Positions 8,065 to 16,037 of a stretch of 64,000 nt of DNA are shown in pieces (position 1 is the stretch's first letter; each line of letters opens with the position of its first letter). The notes beneath the pieces were generated by a model that was given only the letters and a program-made list of their open reading frames with translations, did no database searches and was not told where the DNA came from. The translations under genes and the position numbers were made by a program. Source of the stretch: Moraxella haemolytica (GTDB lineage Bacteria > Pseudomonadota > Gammaproteobacteria > Pseudomonadales > Moraxellaceae); assembly GCF_030177935.1 (NCBI RefSeq), contig NZ_CP089974.1:868001-932000 (forward strand), in the 5' to 3' direction.

Positions 8065-8601
8065 ATGAAAAATGAATTAAAATGGGTGCAAATCGCCCGC
8101 CAGTACATCGGACAACAAGAAATCAAGGGGGTCAAGCACAACCCATTGGTGGTGGAGATGTGGACAACAGGCTTTACTGCCACAAATCAAGCCCACCGCC
8201 TAAAAGAAAAAGTACGGCAAAATGACGAAACACCATGGTGCGGTGCATTTGTCGCATTTGTCATGGCAAAGGCAGGATTGTCGCATCACATTCCAAAATC
8301 TTTCCCATTGGCTCGTTCATGGGTGACGGCAGGCAGTAAGCTCAATAACCCCGCTTATGGCTGCGTGGTGGTGTTTAGTCGCAATGGTGGTGGTCATGTA
8401 GGGTTTTGTGTTGGTAGAGACAAGCATGGTAATATTATGGTGCTTGGCGGCAATAAAGGCGATGCGGTCAATATCAAGCCATTTAGCCCATCTCGTGTGC
8501 TGGGCTATCGCTGGTGTGGTACACAGTCTATGCCTGCGACACATCGGTTTGCGTTGCCTGTTTTTGCGAGTAACGGTAAAGTCAGCACGAACGAAGCATA
8601 A
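8065..8601 (+). CDS. Phage endolysin, TIGR02594-type Cys/His peptidase
   Basis: The 178-aa product has a papain-like/CHAP-type arrangement: Cys59 in TPWCGAFVA, His111 in GGGHVGFCVG, and a following GGNKGDAV that may supply the third polar residue. Proteins of this family are found beside holins and are thought to cut peptidoglycan peptides. No signal sequence is seen, so export would rely on the holin. A TTGGAG at 8053-8058 supports the ATG at 8065 over upstream in-frame starts, which lie inside the holin gene. No spanin gene is seen after it. Confidence 0.8.
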   Translation: MKNELKWVQIARQYIGQQEIKGVKHNPLVVEMWTTGFTATNQAHRLKEKVRQNDETPWCGAFVAFVMAKAGLSHHIPKSFPLARSWVTAGSKLNNPAYGCVVVFSRNGGGHVGFCVGRDKHGNIMVLGGNKGDAVNIKPFSPSRVLGYRWCGTQSMPATHRFALPVFASNGKVSTNEA

Positions 8602-8603
8602 AA

Positions 8604-8638
8604 ACACCCCCAAGCCTTATGGTTTGGGGTGTTTTTTT
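8604..8638 (+). terminator. Terminator after the endolysin
   Basis: ACACCCC...GGGGTGT stem extended by AA/TT and GCC/GGT pairs with one bulge, a TTAT loop and a T7 run. It separates the lysis cassette from the convergent integrase gene. Confidence 0.85.
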
Positions 8639-8656
8639 ATTGGCAGGACAAACTGT

Positions 8657-10021
8657 TTATGCGTCCTGCAACATCTTTGCTAACCCATCTTTGCCCAGCA
8701 TATTAATCAACGCTTGTAAAATATCGCTCGGTTTCTCTCGATACACACCCTTATAGTGTGTTGTATCTCTGCCATTAGCTAGGTCATCAATATAATCTGC
8801 CCATGTCTGCATAAGCTCACACCGCTTGGCGTACAAATCTGCTCGCATATAAGGATTATCGCCCTTGATTTGGTGTCCTAGCATCATCTCTGTAATCAAG
8901 TCGCTATAATCAAGCTCGCCCATCAAAATGCTTTTGGCACTTGACCGAAAACCGTGTGATTGGTGCAATCCGTCATACCCTAAGCGTTTTAGGGCGGTGT
9001 TAGTCGCTCCGTCTGATATGTAGCCGTCTTTAGTGTCTTTGGCAAACACATAGGGCAAATGTCCTGTGAGCTTATGCTGTTTTTGCAAAATTTTGATGAC
9101 TTGACGGGGTAAGGGGACTGTCATTTTTTCAACCATCTTGATACCGCTATTAGATTGCCCTTTGATGGGGGTAAGCTCCCATTTGCTATTGTCCAAATCT
9201 AAATCCGCCCATTTCATCGACCGAATATCGCCATTTCGCACGGCGGTGTAGGCAAGCAATAGCATATTGTGGCGGGTGTGGTCGTCCATTGACTTGTCAT
9301 CAAAAATATCTTTAAGTAGGCGTGCAAAATCAGATGGCTTAACCAATGCCTTGCGGTTGCCATATTTGACGGTGGTTAATAGATGGCTGGTTTTGGCGTT
9401 GGCGATGTCGCTCATCGGATTATGCGTGCAGTAGCCGTGTAGTGTCGCCCACGCAAAAATATCTATCAAATGCCCCCTGCACCTGTCCGCCATATCGCTT
9501 GGTTTGGTGGGGTCGGCTCGTTGGCGGTGGGTGCGTTCTATGTCTTGTAATAATTCTATCAAGTCGGCGGTAGTGATTTTATCTATTGGCGTTTGCCCAA
9601 AGCGTTTGATAAATAAATTTAGGCGGTATTGTCGCCTTTTTGCTGTATTGCCTTTCCAATTTTGTTTATCTGCCCACATTTGGCAAATCACATCAAAAGT
9701 ATTGCTAGCTAGGCGTTTGCGTTCTTTTTCCAATCGTTCAAAGTGGGTTTTTGGGTCTATGTCGTTGGCGATTAATTCGTTTAGTTCCTGCCATTTTTCA
9801 AATGCTTTTGTCATTGTGATAGCAGGGTAGTCACCCAGAAAATATTTAGCTGTTTTACCGTCTTTGGTATAACGATACACCCATGACTTGACCGAACCGT
9901 CTTTTGTGGCCCGCACTCGGATAAATAGGCGTGGTTTGCCCTGTATTTTGGCAAAATATTCTTTCTTATCTACTGGCAATTTTAGGGCGTGTATTTGTTT
10001 GTCGGTCTTAATTTCTGGCAT
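8657..10021 (-). CDS. Tyrosine-type prophage integrase (P4-like)
   Basis: The 454-aa recombinase has an N-terminal DUF4102-type arm-binding domain (residues about 8-95), a SAM-like core-binding domain (about 105-200) and a catalytic domain. It carries the expected residues Arg262 (TAVRNGD), His356 and Arg359 (HGFRSS), His383 (MLGHQ) and probable nucleophile Tyr391 (NPYMRAD). It integrates and excises the prophage. ATG 10021 is preferred. The frame stays open upstream to 10228 inside the tRNA, but that extension only translates the three direct repeats and non-coding sequence. It is transcribed away from tRNA-Leu, as is usual when the tRNA is the attachment site. Confidence 0.93.
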   Translation of the reverse strand: MPEIKTDKQIHALKLPVDKKEYFAKIQGKPRLFIRVRATKDGSVKSWVYRYTKDGKTAKYFLGDYPAITMTKAFEKWQELNELIANDIDPKTHFERLEKERKRLASNTFDVICQMWADKQNWKGNTAKRRQYRLNLFIKRFGQTPIDKITTADLIELLQDIERTHRQRADPTKPSDMADRCRGHLIDIFAWATLHGYCTHNPMSDIANAKTSHLLTTVKYGNRKALVKPSDFARLLKDIFDDKSMDDHTRHNMLLLAYTAVRNGDIRSMKWADLDLDNSKWELTPIKGQSNSGIKMVEKMTVPLPRQVIKILQKQHKLTGHLPYVFAKDTKDGYISDGATNTALKRLGYDGLHQSHGFRSSAKSILMGELDYSDLITEMMLGHQIKGDNPYMRADLYAKRCELMQTWADYIDDLANGRDTTHYKGVYREKPSDILQALINMLGKDGLAKMLQDA

Positions 10022-10030
10022 AAAAAAGTG

Positions 10031-10062
10031 GGGTACAAAATAGGGTACAAAATAGGGTACAA
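10031..10062. repeat. Tandem GGGTACAAAATA repeats upstream of the integrase
   Basis: Two complete head-to-tail copies of GGGTACAAAATA (10031-10042 and 10043-10054) are followed by a third partial copy (10055-10062). The array lies ten bases upstream of the integrase start and about 120 bases from the tRNA. Its place between attachment site and integrase suggests arm-type integrase binding sites or an operator over the int leader; both are inferences. Confidence 0.75.
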
Positions 10063-10104
10063 TTAGTATGCAACAAAATGAAATGGCTTGCAATGCCAAA
10101 AGAC

Positions 10105-10157
10105 AACAAAAAACCCTTAAAGCCTTGATTTTATTAGCTTTAAGGGCTCTTTTTTTA
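10105..10157. terminator. Bidirectional terminator between tRNA-Leu and integrase
   Basis: CCCTTAAAGC (10114-10123) and GCTTTAAGGG (10137-10146) form a perfect 10-bp stem. On the minus strand six T follow, which would end the tRNA-Leu transcript. On the plus strand CTCTTTTTTT follows. Confidence 0.75.
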
Positions 10158-10184
10158 TTTTTGAAATGCCTTAAAAAGGCGTAA

Positions 10185-10271
10185 TGGTACCAGTGGTCGG
10201 ACTCGAACCGACACGCTTTTAAGGGCAACGGATTTTGAATCCGTCGTGTCTACCAATTTCACCACACTGGC
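10185..10271 (-). tRNA. tRNA-Leu (anticodon CAA)
   Basis: The 87-nt minus-strand sequence folds as a class II tRNA. Acceptor GCCAGTG pairs with CACTGGT, with a G-U at the first pair. The anticodon loop TTCAAAA sits on an ACGGA/TCCGT stem (anticodon CAA, plus-strand 10235-10237). A variable arm follows, then GGTTCGAGTCC in the T arm and an encoded CCA at 10185-10187. It reads UUG codons. The prophage integrase lies at its 3' end, so this gene is the probable bacterial attachment site, restored by phage DNA. Confidence 0.97.
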
Positions 10272-10300
10272 ATAAGTGGCTGTTATGAAACATGTTGCGT

Positions 10301-10328
10301 ATTATATAGGAATTTTAAGATTCGTCAA
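10301..10328 (-). promoter_or_regulatory. tRNA-Leu promoter
   Basis: On the minus strand TTGACG (10323-10328) and TATAAT (10301-10306) are spaced by 16 bases, a near-consensus sigma-70 promoter about 30 bases before the mature 5' end at 10271. Confidence 0.85.
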
Positions 10329-10365
10329 GTGTTTTTTGTAAATTTTACTAATTTTTTTATCAAAT

Positions 10366-13300
10366 TTAGGATGCTAATTGATGAACGCCCAAACCTAATA
10401 GGCGACTTGTGCCATTGGCGGTTTTTTGTACTACGATCTGTGTGCTGATTCGCTCTTTTAGTGTCGTAACATGTGAAATGATACCGATCATCTTGCCTTC
10501 ATCTTGTAGTGCGGACAGTGTTGATAGAGCGACATCGAGTAGCTCTTCATCCAGTGTGCCAAATCCTTCGTCTAAGAATAACGAATTGATGATGATATTT
10601 TCACTACTCATGGCGGACAATCCAAGTGCTAATGCAAGGCTAATGATAAAACTCTCACCGCCAGATAAGTTTTTGGTGCTGCGTTCTTCGCTACCTTGAT
10701 GGGTGTCGATGATATTGATTTCAAGTAAGTTTTTCTCATCATGCGTATTGTGCTGAAGAATATATCGTTCACTCATGCGTTGTAGTATCGCATTGGCATG
10801 ATGTAGCATGAGTTGCAAGGTAAGACTTTGCACAAAATTACGGTATTTTTTGCCATCGGCTGAACCGATAAGCTCATTTAATTTACGCCAAATGGTAATA
10901 TCTTGTTTCTTTTGATGGATTTCTTGGGTTAACTGGCTGTGTTTTTCACGATCAAGTGTCGCATCAAGTAAAATCTGCTGATTTTTTCCTAAGTTTTGTA
11001 GCAGGACTCGTTCTTGCTGTACAATTTCTTGTTTTTGGGCTTGTAACTCGGATAAAGAGACTTGCTGACAGGTGGTGTCTGTCAGATGTTTTAATAGCTG
11101 TTGTTCTTGCTCAAGGGTCTCACAAGTTTTTTTGATGGCGTAATCGATGGCATCTGACTGGTTCTGTAAAGACAATCTATCTGCTTCTTCAAGATAAGAT
11201 ACTAAAAAATGTGCCACATCATTAAAGCCATGTGTAATCAATGCCTGATGAAATTCATTGGTAATGCCGTCAAACTTGCAATTAAGATGATTCAATCGCT
11301 CATTGACTTCCTGCTGTCTTTGCTTGACGGCTGCTAGTGTATGCTGATGCTGATGTTGTGCTAGTGTTGCTTGGTTGAGTTGTTCGCTCGCCTGCTCGAT
11401 ACGCTCCATCAGCTGGCGTGTCTCATTCTCAACATCCTTATCATCAAAAAGTGCCCATCGCCTTTGCTGTAAGCTACTAAGCTGCTCGGTGATGGTTTGT
11501 AGTTGCTTGGATATTGCACATTCATCATCGCTTAGAGTCTGTATTTGTTGTTCTTGATTGCTAAGGTGTATGTCAAGCCCATCAAGTTTTCGTTCTAACT
11601 CTTGATATTTGGTTTTGGCGTGTTGATGATGTTCAAAATCTTGTTTGATTAGATGAATGGTTTGCAAGATATTGTGGTGAATTGCCGTCCAATTTTTAGG
11701 GTTAGTGTGTGTGATGATGGGGATGTTTTTCCCTAGCTTATGGCAAAGATGATTAATTTGCCCCAAAGTTTGGTTGATGTCATCGGTCAGCTCATCAAGC
11801 TCCTGCTGGCTGTTGGCGAAACTTTGCTTGGCCAAAGTGATTTGGTTGCTAATTAGCTCGCCGTCTTGTTTGATTGCTTGACAGGTCTCATTTGCCTGAT
11901 TGAGAAGGGTGGTGATTTGGGTGATTTGTGGTTCTAGTGCTTGATATTGTTGCTGTTTTTGGTGCAATTGGTCAAGAGATTTTTTGATTTGTATTTGATG
12001 ATTGGATAGTTCATCTGGCGTGATGGTTGGTGTTGGTAGTTTGTTTTCTTGGGTGAGTGTGTTGATTTTTGTGATAAGATCGTTGATTTTTTTGTCGTGA
12101 GCATGACTCTGGGCAGATAGCGTTGCTAACTGATTTGCGGTGTTGTTAATGTTGTTTTGTAGGATAAGGTTGTCCTGAGTGTGCTTTTGCAAAGCACTGT
12201 TTGTTGTTTTTAGGTGCTCACGAGTGTGTGTGATAGTCTCATCAATGTTAGTGTCCACTTGGGTTTTGGTATGACCGCTATTATCCTTGTAAGGATGCTC
12301 ACATGAGCCACATAACGGACAGGGCTCGCCTGTGGCTAATTTTGCAAGGCGTTCTTGTAAAATTTGAACTTCTTGTTGAAGGGATTTATTATTTTCTAAA
12401 GCAATAAGTGTATTTTCTGCTTCTGCTAATTGCTGCTGTAGTGTATTTATCGTCTGTGTTAGCTGTGATGATCGCTCGTTGTCCGCTTTGATGGTGTTTT
12501 GGTGTTCATTGATGAGCAGATGGCGTGCTGATTGTTCTTGATATAGTGTGTGTAATTCGGTGCATATATGATACAGCAAGGTGTGCGTGTGAATGCTTTG
12601 TTGCAATGACAAGCCGTAAGAATGTAGGTTGTCGGTCGCATCAGTACTGATGTTATTAAGATCTTGCTGTAGTTGGCTGTAAGTTTGTTGATGGTTTTTT
12701 AGTTGAGAGTTGGCATATCGATATGCATCTCGTTTTTGCTTAATGTCTGCTTCAAGTGCATCAAGTTTGGTTTTGTTTTTTTGGGTGTGTTGTGATAGCT
12801 GTTGCCATCTGACCTGTTGACGGTCAAACTCTTGTGTTAGGGCAGTCAATACACCTAAGTCTTGACTATCATCGTCACTCATGTTTTGAATACTCTCCTG
12901 CAAGCTAAAAAAATCAGCTTTAAGGGCGGTCTGTTCATTGGTAAGTTCGCTTAGTCGCTGTTTGGCTTGGTTAAGTTCATGCTGTTTTTGGCTGTGCTGT
13001 GTACCAAGCTCGATTTGTTGCTGACTTAGCTGAGTAATCTGTGTATCAAGCCCTTGTACTTCTTGGAGTAAGGGGGTGGTGGTTTTTTGAGCTTCTTTGG
13101 CATCCTTTAGTGCTTGATTGGCAAGTTTTTGTTTGGTGTTTGCCTGCTCAAGTAGGGTCTGCATGCCTATTTGTTTTTGGCGAAGCTCGTGCTGTTCATT
13201 GGTCAGCTCGGTTTTTTGTTCGTTTAGATTTTGGTAATGTGTGTATGTACCGTACAGTTTTAGTGCTTTATTGGCAAGGTGCAATTTATCAAGTTGTGGA

Positions 13301-14145
13301 GCAAAGTTGTTTTTTTCGTGTTCGTACTTTGCCAAAGATGTGGTCAGGTCGGCGATTTTTTGTTCGCAGGCAAGTTTATTTTCTTGGGTTTTGATGTGTT
13401 TGTCAATGTTGATAAGCTGGTCTTGATGGGTTTTTAGTGCTTGTTCATCGGCATGAATGCTTGCCTTTAGGGCAAAAAAATCATCATCACTCATGACTTG
13501 ATTATCGTCAAGTCTGTCTTGTAATACAGTCAGTTCCTGAAGTTTTTGTTTTTCGGTCAAGTGGGCTTGCATGCTGATTTTGGCATAGATTTCTGTACCG
13601 GTGATTTGCTCTAAAATCTCACCTTTTTCGCCAGCATCCGCCTTTAAAAAAGCAGCAAAATTGCCCTGTGCAAGCATCACCGACCGAGTGAATTGCTCAA
13701 AAGTCATGTGCATGATTTCTACAGCTTTTTTATCACAAAGGCTTGGCTTGGTTTCAATGAGTTCGCCTTGGTCGTCTTGGGCGTGCTTAATACGGCTGAT
13801 TTCTCGGCGAATGGCTTGAAGTTTGCCATCTGCTTTGTTGCCTGCTCGCCGTTGCTGCCACGCAAAGCGATACAATTTGCCCGCCATGTCAATATCTACT
13901 TGTGCTGCACATTCGCCTGTTCCTAGGCTCATCAGCTCATTTTGACTGGCACTGATTTGTTTGATGCGTGGCGTTTGCCCATAGATGGCAAGACAGATGG
14001 CATCTAAAATGGTGGTTTTGCCTGCACCTGTCTGACCGATGATGGCAAATAAGCCGTTACGTATGAAAGCATCACTACTAAAATCAATGTGCCAGCTGCC
14101 TTTAAGGGAATTTAGGTTGGTAAATTTTAGACTTAAAATTTTCAT
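10366..14145 (-). CDS. sbcC: Exonuclease SbcC, SMC-like ATPase subunit
   Basis: The 1259-aa product begins MKILSLKFTNLNSLKG and has Walker A GQTGAGKTTILDA. Two very long coiled-coil arms flank a zinc hook CPLCGSC near residue 608. The ABC signature NLSGGESFIISLALALG and Walker B LFLDEGFGTLD are near the C-terminus. With SbcD it forms a double-strand exonuclease/hairpin endonuclease that opens palindromes and processes blocked ends. sbcD ends three bases upstream, so the two are cotranscribed. The arms are longer than in E. coli SbcC (about 1048 aa), otherwise all motifs are intact. Confidence 0.96.
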   Translation of the reverse strand: MKILSLKFTNLNSLKGSWHIDFSSDAFIRNGLFAIIGQTGAGKTTILDAICLAIYGQTPRIKQISASQNELMSLGTGECAAQVDIDMAGKLYRFAWQQRRAGNKADGKLQAIRREISRIKHAQDDQGELIETKPSLCDKKAVEIMHMTFEQFTRSVMLAQGNFAAFLKADAGEKGEILEQITGTEIYAKISMQAHLTEKQKLQELTVLQDRLDDNQVMSDDDFFALKASIHADEQALKTHQDQLINIDKHIKTQENKLACEQKIADLTTSLAKYEHEKNNFAPQLDKLHLANKALKLYGTYTHYQNLNEQKTELTNEQHELRQKQIGMQTLLEQANTKQKLANQALKDAKEAQKTTTPLLQEVQGLDTQITQLSQQQIELGTQHSQKQHELNQAKQRLSELTNEQTALKADFFSLQESIQNMSDDDSQDLGVLTALTQEFDRQQVRWQQLSQHTQKNKTKLDALEADIKQKRDAYRYANSQLKNHQQTYSQLQQDLNNISTDATDNLHSYGLSLQQSIHTHTLLYHICTELHTLYQEQSARHLLINEHQNTIKADNERSSQLTQTINTLQQQLAEAENTLIALENNKSLQQEVQILQERLAKLATGEPCPLCGSCEHPYKDNSGHTKTQVDTNIDETITHTREHLKTTNSALQKHTQDNLILQNNINNTANQLATLSAQSHAHDKKINDLITKINTLTQENKLPTPTITPDELSNHQIQIKKSLDQLHQKQQQYQALEPQITQITTLLNQANETCQAIKQDGELISNQITLAKQSFANSQQELDELTDDINQTLGQINHLCHKLGKNIPIITHTNPKNWTAIHHNILQTIHLIKQDFEHHQHAKTKYQELERKLDGLDIHLSNQEQQIQTLSDDECAISKQLQTITEQLSSLQQRRWALFDDKDVENETRQLMERIEQASEQLNQATLAQHQHQHTLAAVKQRQQEVNERLNHLNCKFDGITNEFHQALITHGFNDVAHFLVSYLEEADRLSLQNQSDAIDYAIKKTCETLEQEQQLLKHLTDTTCQQVSLSELQAQKQEIVQQERVLLQNLGKNQQILLDATLDREKHSQLTQEIHQKKQDITIWRKLNELIGSADGKKYRNFVQSLTLQLMLHHANAILQRMSERYILQHNTHDEKNLLEINIIDTHQGSEERSTKNLSGGESFIISLALALGLSAMSSENIIINSLFLDEGFGTLDEELLDVALSTLSALQDEGKMIGIISHVTTLKERISTQIVVQKTANGTSRLLGLGVHQLAS

Positions 14146-14148
14146 GAA

Positions 14149-15429
14149 TCATTCTGCGTGTTGGTCGCTGTCGTGTACAGCACTCAAAAGAATTTGATAA
14201 GCGGTTTTAAGTTGTGTTTGTTTGCTTTCATCAATGCCTTTTTTGTTGAGTAATTGTGTAAAAATATCCATCTCACTGAGTGATTTTATATTCAGAGCTG
14301 TCGGCTGTACGGCAAGGGTCTTTTTATACAAAGCCTGATTTTGTATGCTTAATGCTAAGATATTGGTATCTTTTAATAGTTCTCGTATGTCTTGGGTAAG
14401 GGTGGGGCGTAGTGCAGATCCTGTATAGATAACTTCCACCCAGATGCTGTTAGGTTCGTCATAAAGCTGGGTAAGTTCATTGATGATATCATCCCAATCA
14501 CCCGTGATGCGAGCCAGTCTTTGGAATACAGGAATGGGCAGGGTGTGAATTTTTGGTGGTTGTTCATCAGTAAAATCAATAATGAGTACTTGTTTGGATT
14601 TTCCTACTTCTCCAAAACCCATGGCAATCGGTGAACCGCAGTAGCGAATGTGTTCACAGCCTGCAACTTTTTGTGGTGCGTGGATATGACCTAAGGCAAC
14701 ATAATCAATCGCTTCATCAAAAATACTGGCAGAGACTTGCCCAAGCGTGCCGACATACAGCTCTCGCATGCCGTCATCATGAGATGATGTGTGCGACCCT
14801 GCAATGAATAGATGACCCGTGGCAATGATGGGGACTTTTTTGTGATGCTCGGTTAGAATGCGTGCTTGTTGCTCTTTGGCATGGGTGGCGAGTTTCTTGT
14901 AGTGGTTGGCGATTCCGCTTATGGTATCATATTCTTTATTTTTTATATCATCAAATATCCCACTATCACGAACATCTTTATCACGCAAATAAGGTACGGC
15001 CAGTATGATGGCTTCTGGTATGTCATCGTTATTTAATATGAGTAGCTCATCATCCACTTGACTGCTTGCCATGCCGATGACATGGATATTTAGGAAAGTT
15101 AAGATGGATTTTGGGGCGTCCAAGAAGGTTGGGCTGTCATGATTGCCTGCGGTGATGATGATATGGCGACAACTGCTTTTAGCAACCATACCCAAAAAGC
15201 GATAATACAGTTCTTGGGCTTTGTTGCTGGGTGTCATGGTGTCAAAAACATCACCTGCAACAATCAAAACATCAACTGCTTGAGTGTTGATGCAGTCCAC
15301 CAACCAATCCAAAAACTCGGCAAACTCTTCATAGCGTTGCTGTTGATGAAGTCGTTTGCCAAGATGCCAATCTGAAGTATGTAACACACGCAAAGTAGTG
15401 GTACTTGGTTTTGGTGGTGGAGTGGTCAT
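14149..15429 (-). CDS. sbcD: Exonuclease SbcD, Mre11-like nuclease subunit
   Basis: The 426-aa protein carries the calcineurin-like phosphoesterase motifs in order: TSDWHLGK, VAGDVFDTM, TAGNHDS, TGHLFIAG and ALGHIHAPQ, which coordinate two metal ions. It is the nuclease partner of SbcC. It is the first gene of a two-gene operon, three bases ahead of sbcC. An N-terminal Pro/Thr-rich stretch of about 12 residues precedes the conserved domain. Confidence 0.95.
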   Translation of the reverse strand: MTTPPPKPSTTTLRVLHTSDWHLGKRLHQQQRYEEFAEFLDWLVDCINTQAVDVLIVAGDVFDTMTPSNKAQELYYRFLGMVAKSSCRHIIITAGNHDSPTFLDAPKSILTFLNIHVIGMASSQVDDELLILNNDDIPEAIILAVPYLRDKDVRDSGIFDDIKNKEYDTISGIANHYKKLATHAKEQQARILTEHHKKVPIIATGHLFIAGSHTSSHDDGMRELYVGTLGQVSASIFDEAIDYVALGHIHAPQKVAGCEHIRYCGSPIAMGFGEVGKSKQVLIIDFTDEQPPKIHTLPIPVFQRLARITGDWDDIINELTQLYDEPNSIWVEVIYTGSALRPTLTQDIRELLKDTNILALSIQNQALYKKTLAVQPTALNIKSLSEMDIFTQLLNKKGIDESKQTQLKTAYQILLSAVHDSDQHAE

Positions 15430-15493
15430 GACATAAAAGCTGTGTGATATTGATAAATATGGGTGATAGCACGCTTAACGATAAAGATGGGTT

Positions 15494-15820
15494 TTATACA
15501 ACTGTCTTTACGGTTTTTGCTTTATCAAGGGCGGTATATAATCGATTGACTTCATCGGCAGAAGTTAAGTACAGTTTGGTTCTTAAAGCGTGAAATCTGC
15601 CTGTTTTAGATGGTTTGATTTGAATGCTGGCAGCATCAAATTTAGGAAAAATCTCTGCCAAAATTAAAGTAACTTCATGCAACAAAGCATCGTGTTCACC
15701 TTCATGACCAATGATACTGATGGGATAATCCATTGGAAAATTCCAAAGCTCTGGGTTTTGGATTTCTGTGCGTTTGGCATTGGTTGCGGTGGGTTTGCGG
15801 TTTAGGTTGGTAAGTTTCAT
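15494..15820 (-). CDS. YbeD-like DUF493 family protein
   Basis: The 108-aa product has a DUF493/YbeD core (ELWNFPMDYPISIIGHEG ... IQIKPSKTGRFHALRTKL), a small ferredoxin-like fold of unknown function often found near lipoate genes. Here it lies between sbcD and rpoD, with 64 bases to sbcD on the same strand. The N-terminal 20 residues extend beyond the E. coli protein. The biochemical role is not established. Confidence 0.8.
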   Translation of the reverse strand: MKLTNLNRKPTATNAKRTEIQNPELWNFPMDYPISIIGHEGEHDALLHEVTLILAEIFPKFDAASIQIKPSKTGRFHALRTKLYLTSADEVNRLYTALDKAKTVKTVV

Positions 15821-15942
15821 AGCGGCTACCTGATTATTTATTATGTTATTTGGTGTGGTAAATAGATGGAGTTTTGCGGTGGTTTTTCAAGTTGTCTGGC
15901 GGATTGTCCTAAGGACTGTTTTTTAAGTAATCCATCAGAAAC

Positions 15943-15976
15943 GAAAAATAAAATAACCACGCAGGGTGGCTATTTT
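15943..15976 (-). terminator. rpoD terminator
   Basis: On the minus strand AAAATAGCCAC and GTGGTTATTTT form an 11-bp stem with one G-U pair and a 5-base loop, followed by ATTTTT. It lies about 60 bases after the rpoD stop. Confidence 0.75.
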
Positions 15977-16037
15977 ATTGTCAAAAGCTGATTGGTTAAG
16001 CCAATCCTTGACTGACTTGAGCGGTCCGACTTGCCCT

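Larger units (their letters stand above)
1..10184. mobile_element. Right end of a lambda-like prophage integrated at tRNA-Leu
   Basis: The stretch holds consecutive siphophage tail genes (L, K, I, J types), a lysis cassette and a tyrosine integrase, in the order expected at one end of an integrated phage. The integrase lies next to the 3' end of tRNA-Leu(CAA) and is transcribed away from it, the usual layout for phages that integrate into the 3' end of a tRNA gene. The right attachment site therefore probably lies in or beside 10185-10230. The matching left site, repressor, replication and head genes are outside the window. Tail and lysis frames are open apart from the higBA insertion, so an active prophage is possible but unproven. 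Confidence 0.9.

Noticed and set aside
8317-8613. 98-codon minus-strand ORF over the endolysin
   Set aside because: It lies wholly in the antisense frame of a well-supported endolysin gene, has no ribosome site and no recognised motif.
10022-10228. N-terminal extension of the integrase into the tRNA region
   Set aside because: The extension translates the direct repeats and the terminator region, and starts within the tRNA; the conserved arm-binding domain begins at the Met at 10021.
13041-13394. 117-codon plus-strand ORF inside sbcC
   Set aside because: It is Trp/Phe/Val-rich shadow coding from the opposite strand of a long coiled-coil gene; no motif or start signal supports it.
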